Shown here piece after piece: positions 32,701 through 40,060 of a stretch of 64,000 nt of DNA. Numbering within the stretch: position 1 is the first letter of the stretch; each line of letters begins with the position of its first letter. The position numbers were made by a program, and so were the translations under genes. This DNA comes from Stenotrophomonas sp. BIO128-Bstrain. Lineage in GTDB: Bacteria; Pseudomonadota; Gammaproteobacteria; Xanthomonadales; Xanthomonadaceae. The notes under the pieces were generated by a model that was not told the origin of the DNA, ran no database searches, and saw only the letters and a program-made list of their open reading frames with translations. The stretch spans positions 1,426,001 to 1,490,000 of the forward strand of contig NZ_CP124620.1 of NCBI RefSeq assembly GCF_030128875.1, in the 5' to 3' direction.

Positions 32701-32958
32701 CTGGACAAAATGGACAAGCGCTTCAACCGCATGGCGGCGATGAGCAGTGCGCAGAGCGCGATGGCGATGAACACGGCGGGCCTGGCGACTTACAACCGCC
32801 TGGGCGCTGGCGTGGGCTACAGCGATGGCGAGTCGGCACTGGCCGTCGGCTATCAGCGGGTGCTCAACGAGCGAGGCTCGGCCACCTTCAGCCTCAACGG
32901 GGCGTTCACCAACAGCGGTGAGCAGAGCGTGGGCCTGGGTGTAGGCATCGGCTGGTAA
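26767..32958 (+). CDS. Trimeric autotransporter adhesin (YadA-like)
   Basis: A 2063-residue type Vc autotransporter. It opens with an extended signal peptide region (MNKIYRRLWSTARQCWVVAS) and a hydrophobic core, then many YadA-head repeats of the form SVALG/AIG, HIM/neck-type segments (DAVNGGQLFAT, TVAQLDE) and coiled stalk. Residues 571-855 are three tandem 95-residue repeats. A Pro/Ala/Gly-rich linker (about 1895-1950) precedes the stalk and the C-terminal membrane anchor, which ends in GVGYSDGESALAVGYQRVLN and a final VGIGW. GGAG lies 6 bases before the ATG. Surface adhesion or biofilm function is expected; a strong intrinsic terminator follows. Confidence 0.94.
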   Translation: MNKIYRRLWSTARQCWVVASELTSPRGKPASSVGAAVLIVTASLVPGAGVGTAGAVTYHACQNPEQIILNCVPFMAHVPSMAQNTLGPNTSSYMMLGAGSHMQGKYSSLFGNWSSSVGDNNAVFGFDARARQGGSAVFGARSVADGFGAVAVGTYARASGQYGIAMGFAATTADNSGGISRIAIGNDSYAGTPGWTGAIALGGRARAEYDGVALGYEAQAKGAGSVALGRGAVATESYVVSVGNAAAPRRVVYVADGNVSQHSMDAVNGRQLLGVKETAERALDNSKLVTQTSASGQIRVGAENSGTVLDVRNRSNANRKISGVADAALSTTSTEAVTGKQLYATNQSVSTATSTANAAKASADAAVGRIGAAAVALGQAAVAEGSGSTASAALGSAAKAYNGNGVAMGADARAGVNDKGEKSTAATGAVAIGALSRSGNGAVAAGLRASAIGDRAVALGNDANAAATHATAAGYKATASANQATAVGREASASGTFSTALGNLASARAESAVALGDRAVAAHTDSVALGNGSQTTAGNQISVGNDTLKRKIVNVADGALNTSSAEAVTGKQLNATNVEVASVRTTAASAQTTAGAAKTAADDALAKANALGGLVGQTSVTGNVRLGSENTGTVLDVRNKSNASRKVTGVADATLSTSSTEAVSGKQLNATNVEVASVRTTATSAQTTANTARTTADNALAKADVLGGLVGQVSATGNVRLGGENTGTVLDVRNKSNASRKLTGVADATLSTSSTEAVSGKQLNATNVEVASVRTTATSAQTTANTAKTTADNALAKADVLGGLVGQVSATGNVRLGGENTGTVLDVRNKSNANRKLMGVADATLSTSSTEAVTGRQLFGVDQKVTANQSLLASHATELAGHEARIAGNRRDLDDLRTEFDNFDPDLEGVVRYAADGSVDMDGGKVRGVAAGDISSAGSTDAVNGGQLFATNYRLSAIESAGDYVKVSNDEYSEAAEAGRFGVAIGDGARASLGKEGGTAIGSFTSADARDSVALGRGANVGPSGDQGFALGVGTNVYATDGVALGAYARVEAGAVGSVALGAGSIADAPGTVSMGHGSLHRRLVNVGRGTTDTDATTVAQLDESLASLGGGAGIDVNGIVIAPTYRMQGAIQRSVEDALNILDGAVITAGSRVDQVENQLRSVFQDSPATRSDGLGQLNLAGANGMVLGNVANGLIAPGSRDAVNGGQLYAAEQKIERNRDDLEAIRSSLGPVDKPHASDANGPIDFGGARLTGIADANLSEDSRDVVAGRQLHASNSRIEAIEHQRRFFKIGTDSLSEDADAGWFGVAIGESAEASPAPGEEGGTAVGSFSKAMGNNSVALGRAAHVLVNATEGFALGPSSRVEIEGGVALGAHAQVKATATNGVALGYGSYADQANTVSVGSESVKRRIVNVGRGLGSGDASTVEQLHEALGTLGGGAGMDASGNVVAPTYRMQGATQNNVADALAVLDGAVITAGSRVDQVENQLRSVFQSSPSVHADGINHVVLAGAGGAILTNLADGRVEHGSRDAVTGSQLFEAKREIARNRSELNELQRDRNDLKSTDMAVAMAAAADVNFGGNRLTGISNGRISDGSSDAMTGAQLFQTNERVSDLELTNKVIAITSKNDSNSPAKAGDRSVAIGEYASASVDSEGGTAVGNYAQATAKNSVAIGQSSSVSRYNEGGLAIGSSARADARGSMAIGERAWVFGGAENSVAIGAGSEAMRSNEVSIGTYSNRRRLTSVANGIASYDAATAGQLRDALSSLGGGATLDRQGNLVSPSYKIQGGQQYTVNDALTVLDGAVITAGSRVDQVENQLRSVFQDSPATRSDGLGQLNLAGANGMVLGNVANGLIAPGSRDAINGGQLHAMEQRLDGRIDGLEQRVDATPEGRALASASAPTPPAAPEAEGPAGASGEPAAASAGRAGGGIASADGGGTPAPADAPAPTPQVNTADLEKMLARANEYTDGAISNFERRLDKMDKRFNRMAAMSSAQSAMAMNTAGLATYNRLGAGVGYSDGESALAVGYQRVLNERGSATFSLNGAFTNSGEQSVGLGVGIGW
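28477..29331 (+). repeat. Three tandem 285-bp repeats in the adhesin gene
   Basis: Units begin at 28477, 28762 and 29047, each exactly 285 bases (95 codons) and each starting KQLNATNVEVASVRTTA. Units two and three are nearly identical at DNA level; unit one is more diverged. A fourth, degenerate copy precedes them (about 27580-27800). Length keeps the reading frame, so unit number can change by recombination without breaking the protein. Confidence 0.92.
30191..30395 (+). repeat. Dispersed 205-bp repeat, copy 1 (partners 31175-31248, 32165-32369)
   Basis: This stretch, encoding LDGAVITAGSRVDQVENQLR and the following segment to NGGQL, recurs almost unchanged at 32165-32369 (same length, 205 bases), and its first ~74 bases recur at 31175-31248. 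All copies are in the same frame and direction, so recombination between the outer two would delete 1974 bases, exactly 658 codons, and leave the adhesin in frame. Confidence 0.9.
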
Positions 32959-32990
32959 TCCTCCCGGCCCATTGCAGGGAAACACCGGCG

Positions 32991-33031
32991 CTCCCCGGTC
33001 CGTCATTGCGGACCGGGGAGTTTCTTTTTTT
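32991..33031 (+). terminator. Rho-independent terminator of the adhesin gene
   Basis: Perfect 12-bp stem CTCCCCGGTCCG / CGGACCGGGGAG, 6-base loop, followed by TTTCTTTTTTT. This is the clearest intrinsic terminator in the window, 33 bases after the adhesin stop and also facing the end of the convergent kinase gene. Confidence 0.93.
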
Positions 33032-33078
33032 GTCGTGCCGCGCGGCCCCGGGCGAGCAGGTGCCACGCCGCCGCGGGC

Positions 33079-34377
33079 TCAGGCGCCTGGGTCCATCTGC
33101 GCCAGCAGGCGGTCCATTTCGTCGAGGTCCGCGGCGCCCGGGTCGCCGTTGATGGCATGGTGCTTCAGGCAGCCGTCGATCTGGTCCAGCGTGACCAGCG
33201 TGGCCGCATCCCCGACCATCGAGGCCGCCCCGCGGATGCGGTGGCTCATCGCCAGCGCCGGCCGCCATTCGTGGGCCACGATGGCCTCGCGCAGTGCGGC
33301 AATATCCTGGGGGATCTGCGTGCGATACACCGCCAGCACATCCAACGGCGTCGCCGCCGCCGGCCGCGGGGCCCTGGCCGGATTCATCGCCGTGCAGTGC
33401 GTGGCCACATCGAACGCAGGCCACTCGATAGGCTTGCACAGGGTCGCCGCGATGCCCGCGGCCCGGTAGCGGGGGGGGCGGGTGACGTCGGGTGATGCCG
33501 AGATCGAGACCACGCGGGCGCCCAGCCACGCGCGCGCCCGCTCCAGGGCGCGGATGGCCTCGATTGTTTCCAGCCCGCTGGCATCCGGCAGTGCATCGTC
33601 CAGGGTGATCAGGTCGAAGGGGCCGGCCTGTTCCAGCTGCTGCAGTGCCTCATGGCGACTGGCGGCGCAGCGCACCTCGAACCCGCGCTCGCGCAGCCGG
33701 TGGCTGATGACGTCGGCGTTCAGTGGCTGGTCTTCGATGACCAGGACGCGCGCGGGCCGGTCGTTGTGGGCGGACAGGTGGCCGGGCAGGGCCGGCGCCT
33801 GCTCCGTGCGCCGCTGCGCGGGCAGGGTGGCGGTGAAGGTGGACCCCACGCCTGGTTGGCTGCGCACGGTGATCTGCCCGCCCTGCGCCGTGGCGATGCG
33901 GCGGCACAGGGACAGCCCCAGGCCGGTCCCGCCGCGCTGCCGGCCGTCACGGGTGGTGTTGAAGGCGCCGAAGATGTCGTTCAGATCTTCGGCGCTGATG
34001 CCTTCGCCGGTATCGCTCACACGCAGCACCATCCGGCCGCGCTCGCCTACACCTGCCTCGAATCTCAGGCGCACCGACACGGTTCCGGCATCGCAGAACT
34101 TCACAGCGTTGGAGATCAGATTGCTGGCGATGTGGCGCAGGGCGCGGGTGTCGCAGCTCGCGTGCTCCAGCACCGGCTGGTCGAGATCGAACAGCAGGGC
34201 GGTGCCCTTGGCCGCGGCTACCGGCCTGGATGCGCTCAGGCAGCCGGCCAGTACGGAGGCCGCGCCGGGCTGCCACTCCACGGGTGCATGGCTGTGGCGA
34301 TCCAGGAACATGAATTCCAGCGCATTGGCCAGGGTGTCGTGCAGGGAAGAGGTGGCCGCGCGGGCGGACGCGATCAC
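33079..34377 (-). CDS. Hybrid sensor kinase, second half (HATPase–REC–Hpt)
   Basis: A 432-residue protein that starts with GTG at 34377, overlapping the stop of the upstream half by four bases (GTGA). It begins with what should be the second helix of a HisKA domain (SARAATSSLHDTLANALEFM), then the ATPase domain with N90 (NLISNAVKF), DTGEGIS and GGTGLGLSLC, a receiver with Asp260 (LITLDDALPD) and Lys315, and an Hpt domain with His379 (SHRIRGAASM). It has no sensor or phosphoacceptor His of its own, so alone it cannot be a normal kinase. It must act with the preceding protein or be the rest of a frameshifted gene. Domain order is that of BvgS/EvgS. Confidence 0.88.
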   Translation of the reverse strand: MIASARAATSSLHDTLANALEFMFLDRHSHAPVEWQPGAASVLAGCLSASRPVAAAKGTALLFDLDQPVLEHASCDTRALRHIASNLISNAVKFCDAGTVSVRLRFEAGVGERGRMVLRVSDTGEGISAEDLNDIFGAFNTTRDGRQRGGTGLGLSLCRRIATAQGGQITVRSQPGVGSTFTATLPAQRRTEQAPALPGHLSAHNDRPARVLVIEDQPLNADVISHRLRERGFEVRCAASRHEALQQLEQAGPFDLITLDDALPDASGLETIEAIRALERARAWLGARVVSISASPDVTRPPRYRAAGIAATLCKPIEWPAFDVATHCTAMNPARAPRPAAATPLDVLAVYRTQIPQDIAALREAIVAHEWRPALAMSHRIRGAASMVGDAATLVTLDQIDGCLKHHAINGDPGAADLDEMDRLLAQMDPGA

Positions 34378-35417
34378 GGGCGCGGCGGCCGGGTGGGGAC
34401 GGTGGATTCAATCAGGTCGATGGCGGAAATGACCGAGGCCACGCCATTGCGCACTTCGTGATTGACCAGGGTCAACATGCGCGCCGTGCTGGCCTGCAGC
34501 GCCGCCGTCGCCCGCGCATTGCGGTAGGCCTGGATGATCACGAAGGCCGCACCAAGGATGGACAGCACCAGTACGATGATCGGCGTGCGATAGAAAGAGA
34601 GGACGGCATGGAGAGTGGGAGGCGAGCGATACAGGGCATCCATCCACCGGCCGACCAGATCCTGCTGGGTGTCCAGCGGCAACGAGCGGAACGCCTGATG
34701 GGCCCGGTCCATCTCGGCGGCACGCGCAGGGTGGGAGGCGACCCGGATTCGCACGGAGGGGCCATCGCTGGCCGGATGCACCGCCAGCGTGGTGCTGTTG
34801 CCCCGGCGTGCGAGCGGAATCAGGATGGCGTCCATGCCCAGCGCCGCGTCCACGGTGCCGCTGTCCACCGCGGCCACCATGTCTGCCGCGGCAGGTAGTG
34901 GAAAGACCTCGATCGCGGGGTGGTGAGCAGCCAGATAGCCGTGGTACTCCCCGTTGCCGATCACGGTGACACGCTTGCCCTCCAGGGCGGCCAGGGCCCG
35001 CACGGGGGAGCTGCTGCGGGTGAGCAGGACCGAGTCGCCGGCATAGAAGGCCGGTGAAATCACCGTGGCCGTGGGCAACAGTGCCGTGGTGCCCGGCAGC
35101 GCGAACGCCAGCCCGTCCACCTCCTGCTGCGCAAGCAGGCCCAGTGCGTCGCTGAAGGTGGTGGCGCCGGCCACCTGGATCTTGATGCCCGAGAGCGCCT
35201 CCACCGCCTCCACGTAGGCACGTGCACCGCCCAGCGAGGAAGGCCCGCCCAGCCCGTACGGGCCGCCCAACTGCGGGCCGGCGGCCAGCACGAAGGGTGG
35301 CTGCCGATCCGAATGAGCGGGGAACAGCGTAAGCAGCAGCGCCCCGGCGGCGAGGAGGATGGTCGCCAGCAGGCTGGCCTGCAACGCGACCCGACGTTTA
35401 CCCGCGATGTTTTTCAT
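34374..35417 (-). CDS. Hybrid sensor kinase, first half (periplasmic SBP domain, TM, HisKA helix 1)
   Basis: A 347-residue membrane protein: TM1 at 11-32, a periplasmic solute-binding-type domain of the BvgS/EvgS kind (LAALEGKRVTVIGNGEYHGY, AADMVAAVDSGTVDAALG), TM2 at 278-298, then MLTLVNHEVRNGVASVISAI with the phosphoacceptor His320. It stops 27 residues later, within HisKA, at the GTGA overlap with the second half. The ATG at 35417 is chosen because it gives the short cytosolic lead and TM1; the ORF itself is open further upstream to 35645, but that part has no protein character. A signal peptide-like TM1 argues for an inner-membrane sensor. Confidence 0.86.
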   Translation of the reverse strand: MKNIAGKRRVALQASLLATILLAAGALLLTLFPAHSDRQPPFVLAAGPQLGGPYGLGGPSSLGGARAYVEAVEALSGIKIQVAGATTFSDALGLLAQQEVDGLAFALPGTTALLPTATVISPAFYAGDSVLLTRSSSPVRALAALEGKRVTVIGNGEYHGYLAAHHPAIEVFPLPAAADMVAAVDSGTVDAALGMDAILIPLARRGNSTTLAVHPASDGPSVRIRVASHPARAAEMDRAHQAFRSLPLDTQQDLVGRWMDALYRSPPTLHAVLSFYRTPIIVLVLSILGAAFVIIQAYRNARATAALQASTARMLTLVNHEVRNGVASVISAIDLIESTVPTRPPRP

Positions 35418-35806
35418 GTAATTACGCTCGCACCCGATCCACGCACAAGAACGGCACCGGCAAGGCGCCGACGGTGCTGTGGAAGCTGGTGCGCGCAGCC
35501 ACGAATCCAGCCTTGCACGACGCCAGGAGGCGCTCAATGTGCGTTTCCGACGAAGGGGTGTCGTATCCGGCACGAGGCGCTGGGTCTGCGCAGTGCGTCT
35601 CGCAGGCCTCCACGCGCCCTTCACGGGTATTGGCTCGATCGGCATGGCAGTCGAAGGTCATCAACGTGCATCGCGCAGCTGGCGACGATGCGTTCGGTCA
35701 GCTGCCTGCATCACCTTGGACACTCGCACCGTCCTCACGATCGTTCCACGCGTTGCTGCGTGTGCGCCACCTAAGCTGGCATTCCCGTCGCGAAGTTTTT
35801 TTCCCC
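35418..35806. other. 389-base gap between sensor kinase and small gene
   Basis: No recognised gene or RNA. On the minus strand an 80-codon ORF (35422-35664) rich in Cys, Arg and Ala ends five bases before the kinase ATG; it resembles nothing known to me and has no clear ribosome site. The kinase start itself is flanked by the palindrome GTAATTAC (35418-35425), which resembles half of the element in front of mdcA. Confidence 0.4.
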
Positions 35807-36052
35807 ATGACCACAGCACTACATGATCCGGACGCCCTTGAACCCATCGATATCGATGCGCTCAAGGCACAGGGTGTGCCGCCGGTCGCCCAGTACCTGG
35901 TGGACCAGGAAAAATTCGTTCTGTTGGGCGGCAAGCGCGGCATCTACCGCTTGGCCGGCGCCGATACGGCGTGCTACTTCACCAGCCTGGACCAGATCCG
36001 GCTTCACCTGCTGGGGCAATCATTGACGCGGCTGACGGTGGAGCTGGCCTGA
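35807..36052 (+). CDS. Small protein of unknown function (81 aa)
   Basis: An 81-residue soluble protein (MTTALHDPDALEPIDIDALK ... SLTRLTVELA) with balanced composition and no signal peptide, membrane segment or familiar motif. Codon choice is like that of true genes here, and the ORF ends just four bases before the end of the convergent GntR gene. The ATG at 35807 is preceded by a pyrimidine-rich stretch and no clear Shine-Dalgarno; the ORF is open upstream to 35474 but that part is low in protein character. I do not recognise a family. Confidence 0.6.
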   Translation: MTTALHDPDALEPIDIDALKAQGVPPVAQYLVDQEKFVLLGGKRGIYRLAGADTACYFTSLDQIRLHLLGQSLTRLTVELA

Positions 36053-36056
36053 GCGC

Positions 36057-36776
36057 TCAGATCCCGCCCTGGCGAGGCAGCGGCGCAGGCACGTTCAGCT
36101 GGCCACCGGCGGCCACATAGGCCGCCAGTGCTTCGCCTTGACTGAGCAGATGGCGGTTCATCATCTGCTCGGCGGCTTCGGCATCGCGGTTGCGGATGCA
36201 GGCCATCAGGGCGCGATGCTCGGCCAGTGACTGGGCCATGCGGCCCGGCGTGAGTAACTGCCGGCCGCGATGCATCTTCAGGATGCGGTGCAGGTCGTGG
36301 GTGACGCGGATCAGCCACGGGTTGCCGGCATGGGTCTGCAGACTTTCGTGGATCAGATAATTGTTGCGGTAGTACTCGGCCAGATCGCCCGCGGCTGCAG
36401 CGACTTCCATGGCATCGTGCAGCGCCTGCAGCTGGACCACGCCCGCTTCATCGATGCGCTTGACCGCTTCATGCACGCAGCGGCCTTCCAGCATGGCCAT
36501 CACCGGGAACAGCTGGTTGAGGTCTTCCAGGGTCAGCCGGGTGACCCGGCTGCCGCGGCCCGCATCGAGCTGCACCAGGCCCTCAGCGGCCAGCAGTTTC
36601 AGGCTCTCGCGCAGCGGGGTGCGGCTGATGCACAGTTCTTCGGCGAGCAGAGGCTCGTCGATCCATTCGCCCGGTGGCAGTTCGTAGTCGTAGATCTTCT
36701 GGCGCAGCCGCTCGGCCACTTCTTCATAAAGCGGCACGCGTTTCTTCGACAGGCGGGGACCAGGGGCCAGGGGCAT
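36057..36776 (-). CDS. GntR-family regulator (FCD type), likely of the malonate genes
   Basis: A 239-residue regulator. The winged helix N-terminal domain is YEEVAERLRQKIYDYELPPG, then LLAEELCISRTPLRESLKLL, followed by an all-helical FCD ligand domain with the metal-site-type histidines in YLIHESLQTH and AEHRALMACI. It lies downstream of the malonate transporter gene on the same strand, 75 bases away. FCD-type GntR proteins regulate organic-acid catabolism, so control of the mdc operon by malonate or malonyl-CoA is likely; the 7-bp dyad at the mdcA promoter is a candidate operator. Confidence 0.88.
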   Translation of the reverse strand: MPLAPGPRLSKKRVPLYEEVAERLRQKIYDYELPPGEWIDEPLLAEELCISRTPLRESLKLLAAEGLVQLDAGRGSRVTRLTLEDLNQLFPVMAMLEGRCVHEAVKRIDEAGVVQLQALHDAMEVAAAAGDLAEYYRNNYLIHESLQTHAGNPWLIRVTHDLHRILKMHRGRQLLTPGRMAQSLAEHRALMACIRNRDAEAAEQMMNRHLLSQGEALAAYVAAGGQLNVPAPLPRQGGI

Positions 36777-36851
36777 GGCAGGGCTTCATGGACAGGTGTG
36801 CAGCATTCTACCGGGTCATGGCGGGCCTGCCGGTGCAGGCCCGCCGTGTGC

Positions 36852-38195
36852 TTACATCCAGCCCGGCACGACGAACAGCAGCCATGCCAGCAGCGGACCG
36901 AAGGCGACCACCAGGCCGCTGTAGACCAGGAAGCGACGGAACAGGGCTTCGCGCTCTTCCTTCGCCGCCGAGGCAACCACCAGCGCGCCATTGGTCGAGA
37001 ACGGGCTGACGTCCACCACGGTGGAAGAGATCGCCAGCGCGCAGATCACACCGGCCGCGCTCAGATGCCCCTGCATCAGGAACGGCACCGCCAGCGGGAT
37101 CGTCGCACCCAGCACCGCCGCAGAGGAGGCGAACGCCGAGACGATGCCACCGACATAGCAGACCAGCAGCGCGCCCAGCAGCGGAATGCCGATCGCACCC
37201 ACGCCATGGCCGATGTAGTCCACCGCGCCGGCCTGCTGCAGCACGGCCACGTAGGTCACCACGCCGCTGATCAGCAGCACGGTCGACCAGCTGATCCCAT
37301 CCACCGCGCCCTTCTGCGAGTTCGGCGAGAGCAGGGCCAGCACCACCGCGACGGTGATCGAGACCAGGCCGACGTTGAGGTTGTAGACCAGGGCCGCGAT
37401 GCCGAGCCCGAGCAGGCCGATCAGGGTGAACACGCGCTCGCGGTTGATGCGCACGTCATCCAGCGCATCGGGATCATTGGAGAGCGTGCCACCGCCGGCC
37501 GAGACCAGGGCGCCGTGACCTTCGATCGCAAACTGGCGCGAGGAGGCCTGGCTGCCGGCGACCAGCGGTTCGGTCGCCGTCGGTGCGCGACGCATCAGGG
37601 CCAATCCGCCAAAGGCGAAGAAGCAGATGATGCCCATCAGCAGGTTGAAGCCCAGGCTGGTCAGGAACACCGCCATTTCCGTGACTTCCAGGCCGGCCTT
37701 CTGCACCACCTGGTTGGTGATGCCGCCATACACGCTGATCGGCGAGAAGCCACCGGCCTGCGCGCCGTGGATCACCAGCAGGCCCATCATCAGCGGGTTG
37801 ATCTTGTACTGCTTGGCAAAGCGCAGCGCGACCGGGCCGATGATGGCCACTGCGGCCGGGCCGAGCGCGCCGAAGGCGGTCAGCACGGCGGTGACCACGA
37901 ACATCACCCACGGTATGGCGACGATGTGCCCACGCACCGCCTTGACCGCCCAGTGCACGAGCAGATCGATGGTGCCGTTCTTCTGCGCGATGGCGAACAG
38001 GTAGGTGATGCCGACCAGGGTCAGGAACAGGTCGCCCGGGAAGCCGGCCAACACTTCCTTGCCCTCCATCCCGACGAACAGGCCGCCGATGATGAAGGCC
38101 AGCGCGAATGCCACGGCACCCATGTTGATGGGCAGGGCCGTGGCCACGATGAACATGATCACCAAGCCGATGATCGTTGCGATTTGCGGACTCAT
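36852..38195 (-). CDS. Malonate/dicarboxylate transporter, MatC-like
   Basis: A 447-residue polytopic membrane protein with about 12 hydrophobic segments. The N-terminus MSPQIATIIGLVIMFIVATA and ALAFIIGGLFVGMEGKEVLA is like MatC-type malonate carriers, and the later GLLVIHGAQAGGFSPISVYG and AVLGATIPLAVPFLMQG hairpin segments are typical of the SLC13/ion-transporter fold. Start at 38195 has GGGAGG seven bases upstream. Placement at the end of the mdc operon supports uptake of malonate. A stem-loop-rich 87-base spacer separates it from mdcH. Confidence 0.85.
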   Translation of the reverse strand: MSPQIATIIGLVIMFIVATALPINMGAVAFALAFIIGGLFVGMEGKEVLAGFPGDLFLTLVGITYLFAIAQKNGTIDLLVHWAVKAVRGHIVAIPWVMFVVTAVLTAFGALGPAAVAIIGPVALRFAKQYKINPLMMGLLVIHGAQAGGFSPISVYGGITNQVVQKAGLEVTEMAVFLTSLGFNLLMGIICFFAFGGLALMRRAPTATEPLVAGSQASSRQFAIEGHGALVSAGGGTLSNDPDALDDVRINRERVFTLIGLLGLGIAALVYNLNVGLVSITVAVVLALLSPNSQKGAVDGISWSTVLLISGVVTYVAVLQQAGAVDYIGHGVGAIGIPLLGALLVCYVGGIVSAFASSAAVLGATIPLAVPFLMQGHLSAAGVICALAISSTVVDVSPFSTNGALVVASAAKEEREALFRRFLVYSGLVVAFGPLLAWLLFVVPGWM

Positions 38196-38282
38196 GCGCC
38201 CTCCCGAGACACTTGATACGCGTGCAGCATGATGGCGACCCGCCACCCGGGGACTGCTGGTGTTACACCTTCGGGTGGCCCC

Positions 38283-39200
38283 TCATGCGCGTGCGCATGC
38301 GGCGTCCACCCATTCGCGCACGCCCTCCAGCGTGCGGAAATCCTCTACCGAGCGGGCCTGCAGCTGCGGATGCAGCTCGCCTACCCGCCGGCTCAGCGCC
38401 GAGCCGGGGCCCAGCTCCAGAAATACTTTTCCGCCGCGCTCCACCGCCTGCGCCAGCACCTGCTGCCACTGCACCGTCCGGGCGATCTGCGCGGCCAGCG
38501 TGTGCACCACACGTGCGACATCGACGACGCTGCTCCCGTCGATGCCGGCGAGCAGGCGCAGCCGCGGCGGCTGCAGTGCGGTCTCACCCAGGACCGCTTC
38601 GAACGCCTGCGCCGCGGGCACGAGCAGCGGGGTATGTGCGGGAACATCCACCGGCAATGGCGCCGTGCGTGCGCCGTGCCGGACGGCCGCAGCGGCGGCG
38701 GCCTCCAGCGCGCTGCGCAGGCCCCCCAGCACCACGTGGTCCGGGCCGTTGACGATGGCGAGATGGACCGCGTGCTCGGCGCACAGCAGGGCGATCTCGT
38801 CGGCCGCCAGGCCGATCACCGCGATCAGGCCGGCGTCGGCCGGCGAGGCGGCGTCCATCAGCGCGGCGCGGCGGGCAGCCAGGTGCAGGCATGCAGTGCT
38901 GTCGAAACTTCCGGCGATGGCATGGGCGGCCAACTCACCGGCGCTGTAACCGGCCACCGCCGTTATGGTGGGCAATCGGTCGCGCAACGCGGCCCAGTGC
39001 GCCAGCGCCGCGGCGCAGACGAGCGGTTGGGCGAGGGCGTTGCGGAAGCGGTGTTCGTCTGCCGCAAGAGCCTCCACCGGCGTGCCCAGCATCTCACTGG
39101 CCTGCGCGAGAATGGGCTGGGCGCGGGCGTCGTCGCCAACGCGCGCGAACATCTCCGAGTGTTGGCCACCCTGGCCCGGGCAGAGCAGGACCAGGCTCAT
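38283..39200 (-). CDS. mdcH: Malonate decarboxylase holo-ACP malonyltransferase
   Basis: A 305-residue FabD-like malonyltransferase that loads malonyl from malonyl-CoA onto the prosthetic group of MdcC to start the catalytic cycle. Motifs: LLCPGQGGQHSEMF near the start, the nucleophile in AGYSAGELAAHA, and the His in PVDVPAHTPLL. The ATG at 39200 overlaps the mdcB stop (ATGA). MdcH proteins are otherwise hard to tell from FabD, but the operon settles it. Confidence 0.93.
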   Translation of the reverse strand: MSLVLLCPGQGGQHSEMFARVGDDARAQPILAQASEMLGTPVEALAADEHRFRNALAQPLVCAAALAHWAALRDRLPTITAVAGYSAGELAAHAIAGSFDSTACLHLAARRAALMDAASPADAGLIAVIGLAADEIALLCAEHAVHLAIVNGPDHVVLGGLRSALEAAAAAAVRHGARTAPLPVDVPAHTPLLVPAAQAFEAVLGETALQPPRLRLLAGIDGSSVVDVARVVHTLAAQIARTVQWQQVLAQAVERGGKVFLELGPGSALSRRVGELHPQLQARSVEDFRTLEGVREWVDAACARA

Positions 39201-40060
39201 GCGTGCGCCTGCAGGTGCAGGAACCACGTGCAGGCCAGCAGATCGGCGCTGCCGCCGGGGCTGAGCCGTCGCTGCTCGAATGCGTCACCGATGGCGGCGA
39301 TACGTTCGCGCCAATCCGCCTGCTGGACACCGCCCCCCGCGAGGAAGCCGCGCGCCTGGTGCTGGGCGAAGGCCAGCCCGGCCTCACCCCCGCGGTGCAG
39401 GAGATTGAGATCGACCGTGTGGGCGATCAGCGTCATCAGGGTTTCCACCTGCGCCGCTTCGGCATCCTGGGTGGCATCCAGTACGCGTTGCAGGGTCGGC
39501 AGGGCCAGCGCGTGCAGCAGCGGGTACCCTGCGGCCGCCTGTTCGCGGACACCGGGCACGGCGTGCCGCCGGCGGGCGCGTTGGCCGGGGCTGTGCGGAT
39601 TCAACGGGGCCTCCAGCAGCGCCGATCGCCACTGGGCAACGCCTCGACATACGGCCTCGCCCGACGGTGCGCCTTCGCCGCTGGCGCGAAGGCGGGCGGA
39701 CTGTGCGACCAGCAGCCCGAGGCTGAAGATCGCCCCGCGATGCGTATTGATACCGCCGGTGGCGCGCAGCATCGCGGCTTCGGCGGCGATGCCGAGCGTA
39801 CGCAACGAGGCGAACGTCACTTCGCTGCAGCCCGCGTGCGCGATAGCGACGAAGTAACCGCGCAGCGCGAACAGGCTGCGCAGGAAGGTGCCCGCATCCA
39901 TGTCGGTGTGACTGCCGCGACTGAACGGCGTAACCAGGCCGGGTTTGGGCGCGCAGGCAAGCTCGGCGTGCAGACTGGCGATGGCCAGGCGGCCGAGACG
40001 GCGCGCATCGGCGGAGCGGGGCGCAGCGGTGGCCGGCAAGGGCAGCCGAACGGCGTTCAT
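39197..40060 (-). CDS. mdcB: Triphosphoribosyl-dephospho-CoA synthase
   Basis: A 287-residue CitG/MdcB-family enzyme that makes 2'-(5''-triphosphoribosyl)-3'-dephospho-CoA, the precursor of the MdcC prosthetic group, from ATP and dephospho-CoA. Family signatures are LACAPKPGLVTPFSRGSHTD, MDAGTFLRSLFALRGYF, GGINTHRGAIFSLGLL and DLNLLHRGGEAGLAFAQ. Start at 40060 overlaps the mdcG stop by four bases. Confidence 0.94.
   Translation of the reverse strand: MNAVRLPLPATAAPRSADARRLGRLAIASLHAELACAPKPGLVTPFSRGSHTDMDAGTFLRSLFALRGYFVAIAHAGCSEVTFASLRTLGIAAEAAMLRATGGINTHRGAIFSLGLLVAQSARLRASGEGAPSGEAVCRGVAQWRSALLEAPLNPHSPGQRARRRHAVPGVREQAAAGYPLLHALALPTLQRVLDATQDAEAAQVETLMTLIAHTVDLNLLHRGGEAGLAFAQHQARGFLAGGGVQQADWRERIAAIGDAFEQRRLSPGGSADLLACTWFLHLQAHA

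Noticed and set aside
35422..35664. 80-codon minus-strand ORF just upstream of the sensor kinase
   Set aside because: No recognisable family, no ribosome site and odd composition; kept only as a remark in the gap entry.
36270..38216. 648-codon plus-strand ORF over gntR and the malonate transporter
   Set aside because: His/Gln/Asp-rich antisense shadow of two well-supported genes.
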